Source: Streptomyces cyaneochromogenes (lineage in GTDB: Bacteria; Actinomycetota; Actinomycetes; Streptomycetales; Streptomycetaceae). From it: a stretch of 64,000 bases of DNA. Shown here one piece after another: positions 55,501 to 59,192 of this stretch. The notes beneath the pieces are model-generated. The model saw nothing but the letters and a program-made list of their open reading frames with translations. It was not told the origin of the DNA and did not search any database. The stretch covers positions 9,300,001 to 9,364,000 of the forward strand of contig NZ_CP034539.1 of assembly GCF_003963535.1 (NCBI RefSeq), written 5' to 3'. Positions within the stretch are counted from its first letter, which is position 1, and each line of letters starts with the position of its first letter. The position numbers were made by a program, and so were the translations under genes.

Positions 55501-56043
55501 CACCCGCTCGCCTCCCGAAACACGAACATCCCGGACGAGGAGTCGATGTTCGAGGGCGTTCCGCTGGCCGTGCCCGGCCTGACGGACCTGAGGACGCCGC
55601 GCACCATGAGCACCGAAGGCGCGGGCCAGGCCGACCACATCATGGCCGCCTTCCCCAGCAGCACCCGGCACGGGATCTACCGGGACATCGTTGTGGGGAT
55701 GGCACAGATCCTGGCCGAGGACGCGGTGAACGGGGAGGACAACGCAACGTCCAAGGACGTCACTGACCTGATCGACTGCTATCTGATGGACCTCGCCTCG
55801 ATCGCCGTCACCAACGACCACCGGATGAACGCGGCGAAGGAGCCCGGCTACACGGCCAGGGTGTTCAACGCCTACAAGGCGGCGTTCCTCGCCCAGTTGG
55901 CGGACGACTCTCCCGTGCGGACCCTGCTGCCGTCGGACAAGAGCATGTTCGGCGTGATCAACGATTTCCGCCGCATCGGCACCTACATCGCGATCAACAA
56001 CCGCGGCGACAGCATCCAGCAGAGCGACGACCAAGCATCCTGA
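37501..56043 (+). CDS. Giant T7SS polymorphic toxin candidate (lonely-Cys/OTU/deaminase-like/metalloprotease-like)
   Basis: A 6,180-residue protein with no signal peptide. In order: residues 1-245, a helical CpnT-type WXG100-like delivery domain (MIFILTGEKLIDADEDLAYE, FFTGGASASQI); about 250-1100, Pro/Thr/Ser-rich linker; about 1110-1200, a 'lonely Cys' domain with His1123 (TGHGTP) and Cys1170 (LVLFSCETGR); about 1455-1670, an OTU-type cysteine protease with Cys1472 (GGGNCLFRAL) and His1664 (NDHYDAL); 1700-3500, long beta-rich and coiled-coil regions of unknown fold; about 3600-3820 and 3880-4040, two OTU-like domains without cysteine; about 4390-4545, a deaminase-like domain with His4455, Glu4457, Cys4490 and Cys4493; 4627-6180, three tandem modules each with HELTHQLGLRDEY and HEIGLHPLASR. 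The EspC-like, YbaB-like and AAWKG genes lie just upstream. Domain calls are by eye. Confidence 0.88.
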   Translation: MSIKASPEVNAMIFILTGEKLIDADEDLAYESRQPYSGLGRKLDKMSALIDKSIHDIAEVMPDDLSKSYAKAMGMLIDDGGKNYLRDFAEQLDKIAEGRRKTSMDIMESKWQVIAEVIRLLIEIALYLAMSFFTGGASASQIMMAKLRSRFVILTTLTHLLQRLHIAPSLTEAFAEAFTTFAVRLAMMNFAPDGRRPDGFDWDDILKSAAFGAAAGFLTSIFDDFAKKIVKSYDNNYLKNGPDLDFKPIPNPNLRNTPDLDHKNNTPNPKPNPDPDPGPGPNDRPDPTPSPNGNGPNLTNNTPVTFRDGPLSFRNNPDLWRNNQLLRNNADRPGALAGHYGLKGTADFIAAGAGESLAEILIKGAFEGDWSTNWSTFVGAGISSQVESTLSDTALNSGAELRHVIDKMRNQPPTVSSGDTSDSGDNRDSDTRNSTDSSRTEDSDSPDRTGGPSTTDLTGGAGSTSTSPQPGFAENPPPYSTQDPPSYITQDPPSYSPGSLPVTSAENALWQQVHNGPADVREQALRDLADLRGTPPPGNTEIDVRDTVHNNLSQRPEVRVVPAGNGPAVEVDADNVRRALDGFGTPVTVDSDVQNSPDLDLAAEQDGRTAPVPGQVNNGPVTAGGSQNVSAPGTGTGAGTGVRPGGAPVSNGANPGPSTAQPPQTSQPQGTRTPDGSQTTADDSTQTSQSPETTSWPETPSSADTTVSPEVTSSPETTSSPGTSDSTESVSTPAPDITTDPPKVSTTGSYAAASDTADTSGTTHAPPLTIVVSETPPPVEGNPEAAELLDRAGADRAVVLGPPVTPDGASRPVRAAVELTREGPGAPVRVRPLAGPPPIVTPDGDTVTTVTTVTTETAFPGADVLMPLADALGPAPSPATESSATPPAKVLTESTTPVYDNGVDPDFKVTTVTRPTTTVTVEPPAAKFDTLSRPWTETATDLHLESGDSNGTGGHAPGPGGGRGPGNDGTPPPPPPSPTPDTPVAVPTVPPPPPGRIVVRPASDGNGPTRPAREPAVTTLDGHTVPLAQLRRLVPDTSVKPQPGRAVQTLTISQSPAEDGTSHSAARQALLGQDTFRGVRTTSRPVGPETGTAQSPPRTVFTGPPTALPGSGTERGADYFTGHGTPRTVTLGTDDVARPTVKVSGVQLGEVLKSWAQDGDQDRPLVLFSCETGRQPQVAGLPVAQHVANRTGRPVYAPTTEVGTARDGNGDIRPVLTEGPDGPGRWRLFTPEPDGADLDGLARDVGLHTGPEPADAFARARTLQQVRTLRDALGTDAEQQPGNRELLAGLAYVDGLRWLSPDTAARYGDGRMTPDLLRRMVTDWSGADVDPATGPTVEQYTDFLRAAGELRSTAGPDTTLDALLPPPPPALPPNTLVSPEDVRGLSYAPSAQITWSLSDTPLPLSELGLSPEDTAELARRRPDLSPPPSRPESLAEDLLVLSNGATTPGPADTVRADGRNFRRLDTPGGGNCLFRALLDSARSQDVPPAWAARNVAGLRTMLRDRITGSELAAAAAEATPDPVLAVVDDLRMTALAGVRNPDARSRITERWNRIAQSVVTHGDARQWRRILRDSGYPHLAVVAPTPADARRIGTEGLVAAAAEHSQLWSSPFADLLPQALAHTLDLDLRLVQPDPHSSANTLVTTLHPGGRGGTLHLAYNGNDHYDALVPATAPLTPVPDTDNTTPATQDPATAPPDDADPFSEWLRGMGGITDLDRPDTETSDRGDRVPLETQLDRYRPPRLLTGPDAPPPGPAPRTVTFEDGSRLPTVLISPDADPDDGNPDSRTADLTGLFNGPGVLTLRSPEQVAQEILGNLPKKLRSQFDEAELLRLLTDQPGAFTAPRGARFVGREKSGVGHEMIVEAIPYHRWERFADVDGGTTRLDTMRRGQAGTGGGRSVGYGRRIAAALSMGPPLNWLLKIGVSLGWTRRTDYYQGTQAYHQTEYRAHEGSHLHLDDVHYRVRVERVTEAPSNTPDSPGPGPDWQRRSVHTAEFAMRDGLSWRLPDDLTVPFKGPRRAPETLTFPDGVEPRVSDTTGLHLPDPPEDIALAISGARPGSSAHRTLVSYVRPGRLLALFGRFSGPVSGPELTRGSGQHPLGHLVVERSIPHRATLVAESVKAELRDLTQTTYQNERGHVRDTRFGVQVTAGPNYTLVGPETDVRLQGGPLVRGDLSAGRGHYLGTDAARKTTGRVRNHPVALYRVERTLMVRKAGEPPSAARPVRVVSLDWISTQDARRLAGWDSRTPGQTGPNPDAEPPVPWYLTREDPVHLSGQVRAEGFRPDRPQDAVPNQDPGQDQHQDPQQHQEGQPTPQDPLRTFADAVLDTLHRSYPSLFVPPLMLRHPRLAKFWYGDGRMRTALHNDRQVREALNRPSLAQSLDDLTTTGIPVTLTEDGKVRRGHHTLILRARLTDRRFETTMSERSLRNAVIGTEVSGQGQQASSTLSGGVELGISPRDHDKVPEVGLPRQTGNVSVGARYAKTDQKATRNTVAVNHDHLMFQNGADLYSYQVELGATFEGHRRPRGWARLASVGLLGAGVFVSKAEERPLFARGSETVGRVELAVPMAHGSDRHAPADPTPTGTAPATDPAPQRLSSTEADQLLDGTRPLPRSDSADRRLVRKLLSAPHVVLSTEGGTQRQQLMQDTADRASGTSWHVSAPGAPVRSALRRAMANLHVAGQLGQYLGPFGSRITGLNGAGPFQTHHVKAAVRGELDNLRVKSDPKPATLEATIGNEHRIAGSASTVSRTTVGVQGADMPLQQAPGQPAVVGSYSTALQYAWGKGRSVAQTLTRGRNTTLAYGGRMYLVVADAAETVAVRDNWTAAMGAIGTKAGARISSAAGRLSERLGRGLAPRRAAAALQRVRDAVMFHLPMQDVIEAGLAPDGLGTTTPRNLGGGYRLPPFLRGRRFPSHPSGQLDASHAAQQLTGRLKKIGVPSHDREQVLQRLSPDFLRAHLHELTTDGMTLPVRYRTWTSPTQLPVGGSPGQLRFKLTPITTTVERLRTGYELEDYRTTARDDSGASSQDRGGDVTLGVGQRAADSGVLLANPSLQGTAAKGQSSTRTDTTGNTSMPNIATTQAHAEIVTSYVLTVTMTDATGQTLSPRAVASVGTLNEIVPAGLLTPIGDGADGALTEEDVPEPERAVRILTAGQARPEGIAAWRGGDTDASDVLPFDDRIGSGILAVDIRGAANVQDALTLATARADGFGDGDLGKRHTGNSLTERVRMARFTPLTGLGTAPAQAQQEATSQVGLTAGFREALTANGSPLPAQASARLFGQSHTADSRLYAKMHRGGARLLAVESKPRMEAMQRSKTSDALEAGITDSVEGVVGTAPLAGNSNAGVMNPGASVPIGGATDGTALKGTADTTLGTHLKVVTDRSMLFAVPVSWLSVAEVDHGITDSRPLHALGKAKRGPRAAEAETTALVWLREDIARDYGLLDDTSFPDEVSKAWDDLAKAAGDLAAAEKNYYDARARARETWLDLSAEEQAALGDDNPDQATVLPQAMAQSPAVAAWQAAREEVRRWEGHTDAAAADHHRLHLAASRATAHHQGRAAVPVPDSPQEYTEPDWRSEAPEPYTITDGTDSAPRTLTSPDGTTVRDVHDMPHDGASFFHALIAVAQDRGRLPHLIGTDLAARFTATPGDPAITERAVRAARNRLAWELGQDGNEDLLDSLALDAEDTFTQDELDFAQVRLRPAQQAEFDALGRLPLTFWPTPAQRVGLATAAMLRPFTSEPQPDGTGRPDGDPAPPERRAGDHGGADLLPALAARVLGTPVTVVTGEGREQSFLPHGTDPAAVNPATDPVLFAADGFFHATLPPGTPPPVATALPATADTDTDSGTSGSAGTETAPTHRSHTTPPWHPPAESTGPRYVLDRESVLTAPDGATYTQGTPTGRGNGFFGALSSALHHAAQQPGLDRHEANRLRLRAEAPPTRLMRLGGLPGTRAERDSLFTPPPLTLRPGAPPPSQDARDGHLRRYLADAPWTSGADRAVAEWAAAATGTTVTLVEENGTAHTYPGPSGEAGPHLRLRRRGGDFVPLILRTPAPEPAPPVRDQDPAAIPLPESPPGSPLPGLQGEEEAYELSTLSGADEATDAGADSDVEMDLDSDSESEQEAVRTSPEYEFAAEFADLLDEPELRADALLNVVTRRNERLGGFPDVAFDSAFTEHAGIGVPEALDAAEQAGRLASEEYDQLREALGLGTGTPFTQTRPPGTSQRDREVTLRMLDRVARMVKEVLRKPDRQADAQVTPHIAVGLLPDGSLGIAGNTGTKALTADEAALVEDELRWFVSGQEPGGTGRQRELEKWSRDEESHRQWSARLDQGQRELDQRSQEQAQLRAQLEERYESGDWDDGLQQQWDTLLEEEAAAQQEQQRLTTERQQWRRDERWLARRRPGVARDMRDRTKLRALATGWYRLYHPDSPELDLVKRALARPRILNVAGRDGTPAAGSYGSEHGELTLLGHWVEHWENNPGDPNAPQTLNLGGFKMACASCDLAYQAVNEHIGNPLGHQVQASGTHGMFFPGWRMPQWMRERPQLLQHIRDNAENIGAYLDQNGVLQGARTANANEQYPAGSSSEYESGEDEMDTDTVPVSTAPGTDAVGPRLPQSPTPTPTDPTATTPAPRGPRDSRPRFVVRSGFDARRFSFGGEPVTDLTVRLALRGPEDEVAYVRRQLDAGVRELLNSPAYRLPNGDRLHVTVEHVDPADAPHLTVDLAGRDRAMVQTTWWADADPVHLVHELTHQLGLRDEYRDADSPHRPHISGSLLGDLNEPPEDSSLAVAGLRGRHLDLLAAQIGDVKPQPEQDDQSWESARSASTPVPRRSVWVDPVSLPRSTESDVPARMLPDAETITPFKSGNFEFTNLKHTNEKYRDKAVRIIDLLRKHDTIADYIGNRPCRITLHLRTTETPADVTDRGEDGVEINLASYYFEKYDIGYVMGMLAHEIGLHPLASRNMNIPDEELMFEGVPLTVPGLADLKSPRTMSTEGAGQADHIMAAFPSSTRHGIYRDIVVKMAGVLAQDARTGEEGAKAKDVTDLIDTYLMDLATIAVTNDRRKDAAWEPRNTARVYNAYKAMFVAQLAEDSPVRALLPADKSWYNVTGNFLGLGSSFTFNNQGDSIQTGTDPGEARPRLPQPSPDTVPRQNPEPKPQGRLDRRPRYVVRSGFDARRFSYDGEPVTDLTVRVALRGADATQVYDRLTAGVHEFLNNPGHQLPNGDRLHVTVELVQPSDSPHLTVDLTGRDRAMDQTTWWTDASPVQLAHELTHQLGLRDEYRDADSPHRPQIPGSLLGALDEQPEDSSLAAAGLRGRHLDLLAAHIGDVTPQPQPDDQTWNAARTSTTPVPRQSVWVDPVSLPRPAESGTEVPARTRQDGTPQEGTLTPFKSGNFEFTNLKHTNEKYRDKAIRIIELLGDHPTIRDYIGNRLCRITLHVRTTETPADVIDRGEDGVEINLASYYFEKYDIGYIMGMLAHEIGLHPLASRNPNIPDEEAMFAGVPLPVPGLADLKTPRTMNTDSAGQADHIMAAFPSSTRHGIYRDIVLRMADMLARAARSGAEGAKARDVTDLIDCYLMDVASIAITSDYRMNAAKEPGNTAKVYNAYKALLAQHMAEDSPARPLLPADKGLFGVVRDFATLATSLATNNRGDSIQQPITTEEARPRLPQQTEGPAQQTPAATPRLRGPRDDRPRFVVRSGFDARRFSFGGEPVTDLTVRLALRGPADQVAHVRSQLDAGVRELLNSPAYRLPNGDRLHVTVEHVDPADDPHLTVDLVGRDRAMDQNTWWADADPVHLAHELTHQLGLRDEYRDADSPHRPHIPGSLLGALDEQPEDSSLAAAGLRGRHLDLLAAHIGDVTPQPQQDEQTWAAARAATTPVPRQSVWVDPVSLPRSTESGTDVPARMPQDATTVTPFKSGNFEFTNLKHTNETYRDKAVHIIELLRKHDTIREYIGNRPCRVTLRLRTTETPADVIDRGDDGVDINLASYYFEKYDIGYIMGMLAHEIGLHPLASRNTNIPDEESMFEGVPLAVPGLTDLRTPRTMSTEGAGQADHIMAAFPSSTRHGIYRDIVVGMAQILAEDAVNGEDNATSKDVTDLIDCYLMDLASIAVTNDHRMNAAKEPGYTARVFNAYKAAFLAQLADDSPVRTLLPSDKSMFGVINDFRRIGTYIAINNRGDSIQQSDDQAS
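51379..56040 (+). repeat. Three tandem ~1.5-kb repeats at the 3' end of the giant gene
   Basis: Copies begin near 51379, 52949 and 54537 with (S/D/R)RPR(F/Y)VVRSGFDARRFS and end with NNxGDSIQ, giving modules of about 510 residues. Each encodes LxHELTHQLGLRDEY and LAHEIGLHPLASR; in copy 1 the first histidines are His4737 and His4941. Spacers are short Pro/Gln-rich linkers (EARPRLPQ). Copy 1 uses noticeably more A/T third bases from about 52060 to 52850 than copies 2 and 3, so the copies do not share one recent origin along their whole length. Confidence 0.88.
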
Positions 56044-56225
56044 GCCCACCCGGGGATCGGCGGCCGTAGTCGTTCCTGATCACAGGGGAGCGTGCAGGGT
56101 GGCCCTGGAGGCGCAGTCGGCGTAGCTCGGCCGGGAGTTCGGCCATTCGCCCGGCGAGGCGATTTCGCACGCGGGGCCCACGCGGTGATGCTGGTGCATG
56201 CCCGCGTCAAACTGCGGACGGGCGG

Positions 56226-56602
56226 GTGCCGTGGCACGTCCACGAGTGGCGTGGCCTGGTCTCCAAGTGGGAGAGCCGCGTCGGCGTGGGGACCATGGAG
56301 CAGGTCGTGTCCCGGTACCACCCCGTCTTCGACGTTCCGGACCTTCGGACGGGGTTCGGCCGGGACGACCACGTCCATCTCGTCCTCGGGGGGCCGGCCC
56401 GACGGCCGTGCGCTGCGGCTCAAGCCGGACGGCTCGGAGCAGACCTTCGCCCGGGTCAGGTACGCGGCGCAGGCGATCACGGCCGACGCGCAGGGCGTGA
56501 TGGCGACCGCAGACGCCCACTTCCCGCACCGGATCACCTTCCGGGACGTCCACTTCAACGAGCTGGGCAGGGACGAGGGTGCTTTGGGTGCTGCACAGGC
56601 TA
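56226..56602 (+). pseudogene. Frameshifted remnant downstream of the giant toxin gene
   Basis: Two frames together give a coherent peptide: VPWHVHEWRGLVSKWESRVG up to DDHVHLVLGG near 56390, then, after a shift of one base at a run of G residues (near 56388-56395), RPDGRALRLKPDGSEQTFAR to HFPHRITFRDVHFNELGRDE near 56580. I recognise no family. Its place right after the toxin would suit an immunity gene or part of a lost toxin module, but this is speculation. No ribosome site was found. Confidence 0.4.
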
Positions 56603-56607
56603 GGAAC

Positions 56608-57204
56608 TGCTGCAGCGTCGCCCCATGGGGTGTGAACCCATACTTTGATGCCGTCTGGTGGTGCGAAGCGCTGTGGAGTTCGCCCGTTGGAACACCTGTC
56701 AGCACGCGTTGTCAGCGTTGGTGACCTGTACCGTGCTGGTTGGGCGGTTCGTGTGGTCGGCGTGGCCCCTTGCCGGAGGAGGGGGAGGTGGGGGCTGTTC
56801 GCGACTTCGAAGCGCGTTGCCGGCGATGTCGTCGCGCACGAGCGGCAGGTCGCTGACGCCTCGACTTCGAGTCGCACATGACTGACCGACCTGAGCCGCA
56901 GCGACGGCTGATCGGGCGGGTTGGCGAGGTCGCGCTGCGTGTGCTCCGTGCAGTGATGCAAGGGTCTTGTTCGCCGCCGAGGTGCAGCTGAGGGCGGTGG
57001 CGCGCACCGATCCGCGTCTGCGGAACGGTCGTTGAGCTGACGGTGCAACGGATGCGTGGCTCGCGTCGGGAGTGGCAGTCACGCGACGGTCCGGGACCTG
57101 TTGGCTGGGCTGGATGTCCAGGATGAGGATGGCATCGGATGCACCGGGGTGCCGGCACTGGACGACCGCGAGAAGGAGCAGTGACCAGCCCGTCAGGTCT
57201 TCGT
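56608..57204. other. Intergenic, degenerate sequence
   Basis: About 600 nt in which every frame gives Arg/Ala/Gly/Thr-rich shadow peptides. No repeat, tRNA or recognised gene fragment was seen. Base composition is more mixed than in the flanking genes, consistent with decayed DNA. Confidence 0.35.
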
Positions 57205-57651
57205 TCACACCGCTGCGGGGACGGCGAGGTCGGCCCATACGGTGTGGCCGTCGTTCAGCACCTCGTGCCCCCACTCCGCAGCCAGCGCGTCGACCAGGTG
57301 GAGCCCTCGGCCGTGGCACTCGTCGGCATCGGCGAATGGGCTGCGAGGCGCGGCGCCGTCCCACCCGCGCCCGCTGTCGACGACCTCGACCCGGAGGCTC
57401 GTCGCGCGGTCCGGGAGAGACGTCAGGCGCAGTGAGTGCCGAACGGGACCTCCCCCGTGCATGATCGCATTGGTGACCAGCTCGGAGACGATCAAGGCGA
57501 CATCGCTGATCAGAGTCTTCAGGTTCCAGGTCTGGAGTTGCTCAGCGACGTGTCGCCGGGCCATGGCGGGGGCCGCTGTCGCGGTCGCCAGCAGCCATAC
57601 GCTCTCGGACGGGGCAGCGTCCGGAGATGCAACGCAGGTCAGGGATGTCAT
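57205..57651 (-). CDS. ATP-binding (HATPase_c) anti-sigma-factor-like protein
   Basis: A 148-residue stand-alone GHKL/HATPase_c domain of the RsbW/SpoIIAB type so abundant in streptomycetes. Motifs: N-box LIVSELVTNAIMHGGG (Glu and Asn for Mg-ATP), G1 box VVDSGRGWDG, and G2 box ECHGRGLHLVDALAAEWG. No histidine-kinase dimerisation domain or membrane segment is present. Such proteins usually act as anti-sigma or signalling kinases of partner-switch systems; no sigma factor or anti-anti-sigma gene is adjacent. The ATG at 57651 is the only good start, and there is no strong ribosome site. It diverges from the LacI-family gene, sharing the region that contains the tandem operators. Confidence 0.87.
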   Translation of the reverse strand: MTSLTCVASPDAAPSESVWLLATATAAPAMARRHVAEQLQTWNLKTLISDVALIVSELVTNAIMHGGGPVRHSLRLTSLPDRATSLRVEVVDSGRGWDGAAPRSPFADADECHGRGLHLVDALAAEWGHEVLNDGHTVWADLAVPAAV

Positions 57652-57785
57652 GGCGTTCTCGCAAGCATTCAGTCGTGCGTTCGTGCGGCTGTGACGGCCG
57701 GGGTGATGACGCGTGTCTGGCGATCCGACCGGGGTTGGTCCGGTTCTCCTTTCGGGGTCATCGCCTTTCGACTTCGATTTCGACG

Positions 57786-57827
57786 CTAGGTTTCCAAAAC
57801 GTTTTGCACAATACCCAAAACGTTTTG
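57786..57827 (+). promoter_or_regulatory. Two tandem LacI-type operators
   Basis: The 12-bp perfect palindrome CAAAACGTTTTG occurs twice, at 57795-57806 and 57816-57827, with centres 21 bp apart, exactly two DNA turns. The central CG inside an A/T-rich palindrome is typical for LacI-family regulators. The sites lie 140 nt upstream of the LacI-type gene at 57967 and 144 nt upstream of the divergent HATPase gene, so either or both may be controlled. The first site has flanks CTAGG...CACAA shared with the site at 62431-62456. Confidence 0.85.
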
Positions 57828-57966
57828 CATGGAATTTCCACGAAGATCCGGACAGAAGGGTCCACGGCGGGCGGTTTCATTGTGCGGAGTGTCGGCGGAT
57901 GATTACGCTCACTTGTGTGAGCAAGGGGCCACCGGCTCCGCCGGACAGGGTGGGCGGTGCAGCACC

Positions 57967-59010
57967 ATGACCCCACAGAATGCCGCGCCGAGACGGGCCG
58001 CCGGTGGACGCCAGCCGGCGTCCATCAAGGATGTGGCGGCTGCGGCCGGTGTCAGTCCGACGACGGTCTCGCATGTGCTCAGTGGGAACCGGCCGGTCAA
58101 CGAGCAGACAGCAACCCGGGTCCGGAGTGTGGTCAGCCGCCTCGGGTATGTGCCGGCCTCACTGGCGCGCGGCCTGCAGGCAGGTTCCACTTCGGTGATC
58201 GGCCTCCTGATCCCCGACATCAGCAACACGTTCTTCGCCGAGCTCGCCAAGGGCGTTGAGGATGCCGCGCACCATCTCGGTTACGGCGTCATTCTGTGCA
58301 ACACGGAGTTCGACAGTGACAGGGAGGACCGTTACCTGGGTCTGATCCGCAGCCGTTTCGTCGACGGCGTGGTCTATGCGGCCGGCTCGCCCCCGTCGCG
58401 ACAGCGGCTGGACGCCCTGGTGGGCCAATTTCCCATTGCCCTTGCCGACGAGGAGGTCGAAGGGCTCGAAGCCACCCTCATCACGACGGCCGATCACGAG
58501 GGTGGGGGGCGCCTGGTCGGAGAGCATCTGAGGACACTCGGGCATCGCCGTGCGCTGATGCTGACCGGCCCCAGCGACCTCAGGAGCAGCAGCGCGCGCA
58601 GCACCGGGTTCATGCAAGCATTCGAAGGCGAGGTCGTCGAACGAGTCGGCGACTTCAAGGAAGAATCCGGATACCGCCTGATAACGGAAGCTCTCGCGAC
58701 CGGCCGCCTCGAACAGACAGCTGTCTTCGCCGGTAATGACCTGATGGCCATCGGGGCCCTCGCCGCACTGCGCGAGGCAGGCCTGTCCGTGCCGCAGGAC
58801 GTGTCGCTGGCGGGTTTCGACGACATCAGGGCAGCCTCGCTGGTCTTCCCACCCCTGACGACCGTCCATCAACCCGCGTACGACGTGGGACACACCGCGA
58901 CCGCACAACTTCTCAAGTACGTCGCACGGCACCAGGTACCGCCCTCGTCCCGGCACACTCTGCCTGTCGAACTGAAGGTCAGGGAAAGCACGGCGCCGCC
59001 CGCCTCCTGA
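57967..59010 (+). CDS. LacI-family transcriptional regulator
   Basis: A 347-residue LacI/GalR regulator. Residues 18-70 contain the DNA-binding helix-turn-helix and hinge (ASIKDVAAAAGVSPTTVSHV, then LSGNRPVNEQTATRVRSVVS and RLGYVPASLARGLQ). The remaining 275 residues form the periplasmic-binding-protein-like sensor (STSVIGLLIPDISNTFFAEL, GRLVGEHLRTLGHRRALML, AVFAGNDLMAIGAL, LAGFDDIRAASLVFPPLTTV). The effector is probably a sugar or related small molecule and cannot be told from the sequence. The ATG at 57967 is chosen over a start at 57829, which would add an Arg/Pro-rich stretch without family character. Two tandem operator palindromes upstream suggest autoregulation, and a third, weaker copy upstream of the secreted phosphatase gene suggests that gene is its target. 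Confidence 0.95.
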   Translation: MTPQNAAPRRAAGGRQPASIKDVAAAAGVSPTTVSHVLSGNRPVNEQTATRVRSVVSRLGYVPASLARGLQAGSTSVIGLLIPDISNTFFAELAKGVEDAAHHLGYGVILCNTEFDSDREDRYLGLIRSRFVDGVVYAAGSPPSRQRLDALVGQFPIALADEEVEGLEATLITTADHEGGGRLVGEHLRTLGHRRALMLTGPSDLRSSSARSTGFMQAFEGEVVERVGDFKEESGYRLITEALATGRLEQTAVFAGNDLMAIGALAALREAGLSVPQDVSLAGFDDIRAASLVFPPLTTVHQPAYDVGHTATAQLLKYVARHQVPPSSRHTLPVELKVRESTAPPAS

Positions 59011-59192
59011 CGTGTTCGGCGGCTCTTCCTGCGATGAGCCGCGCCGCGCACGGGCCCCACCGGGAGGCGCCGCAGGGCGGGTCCGCTGCCGCCCTGCCGC
59101 CCCCCGGCCATCGGCGGCGCGCTCGTTCCCACGGCCCCCAACTCGCCCGGGCCCACCGCCGATGAAGCCGATACGAGAACTCCGTCAGGCTG

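Noticed and set aside
56092..56724. 210-residue ORF downstream of the giant gene taken as intact
   Set aside because: Its first 100 residues are Arg/Gly/Ser-rich noise; only the second half is protein-like and continues a different frame, so it was scored as a frameshifted remnant.
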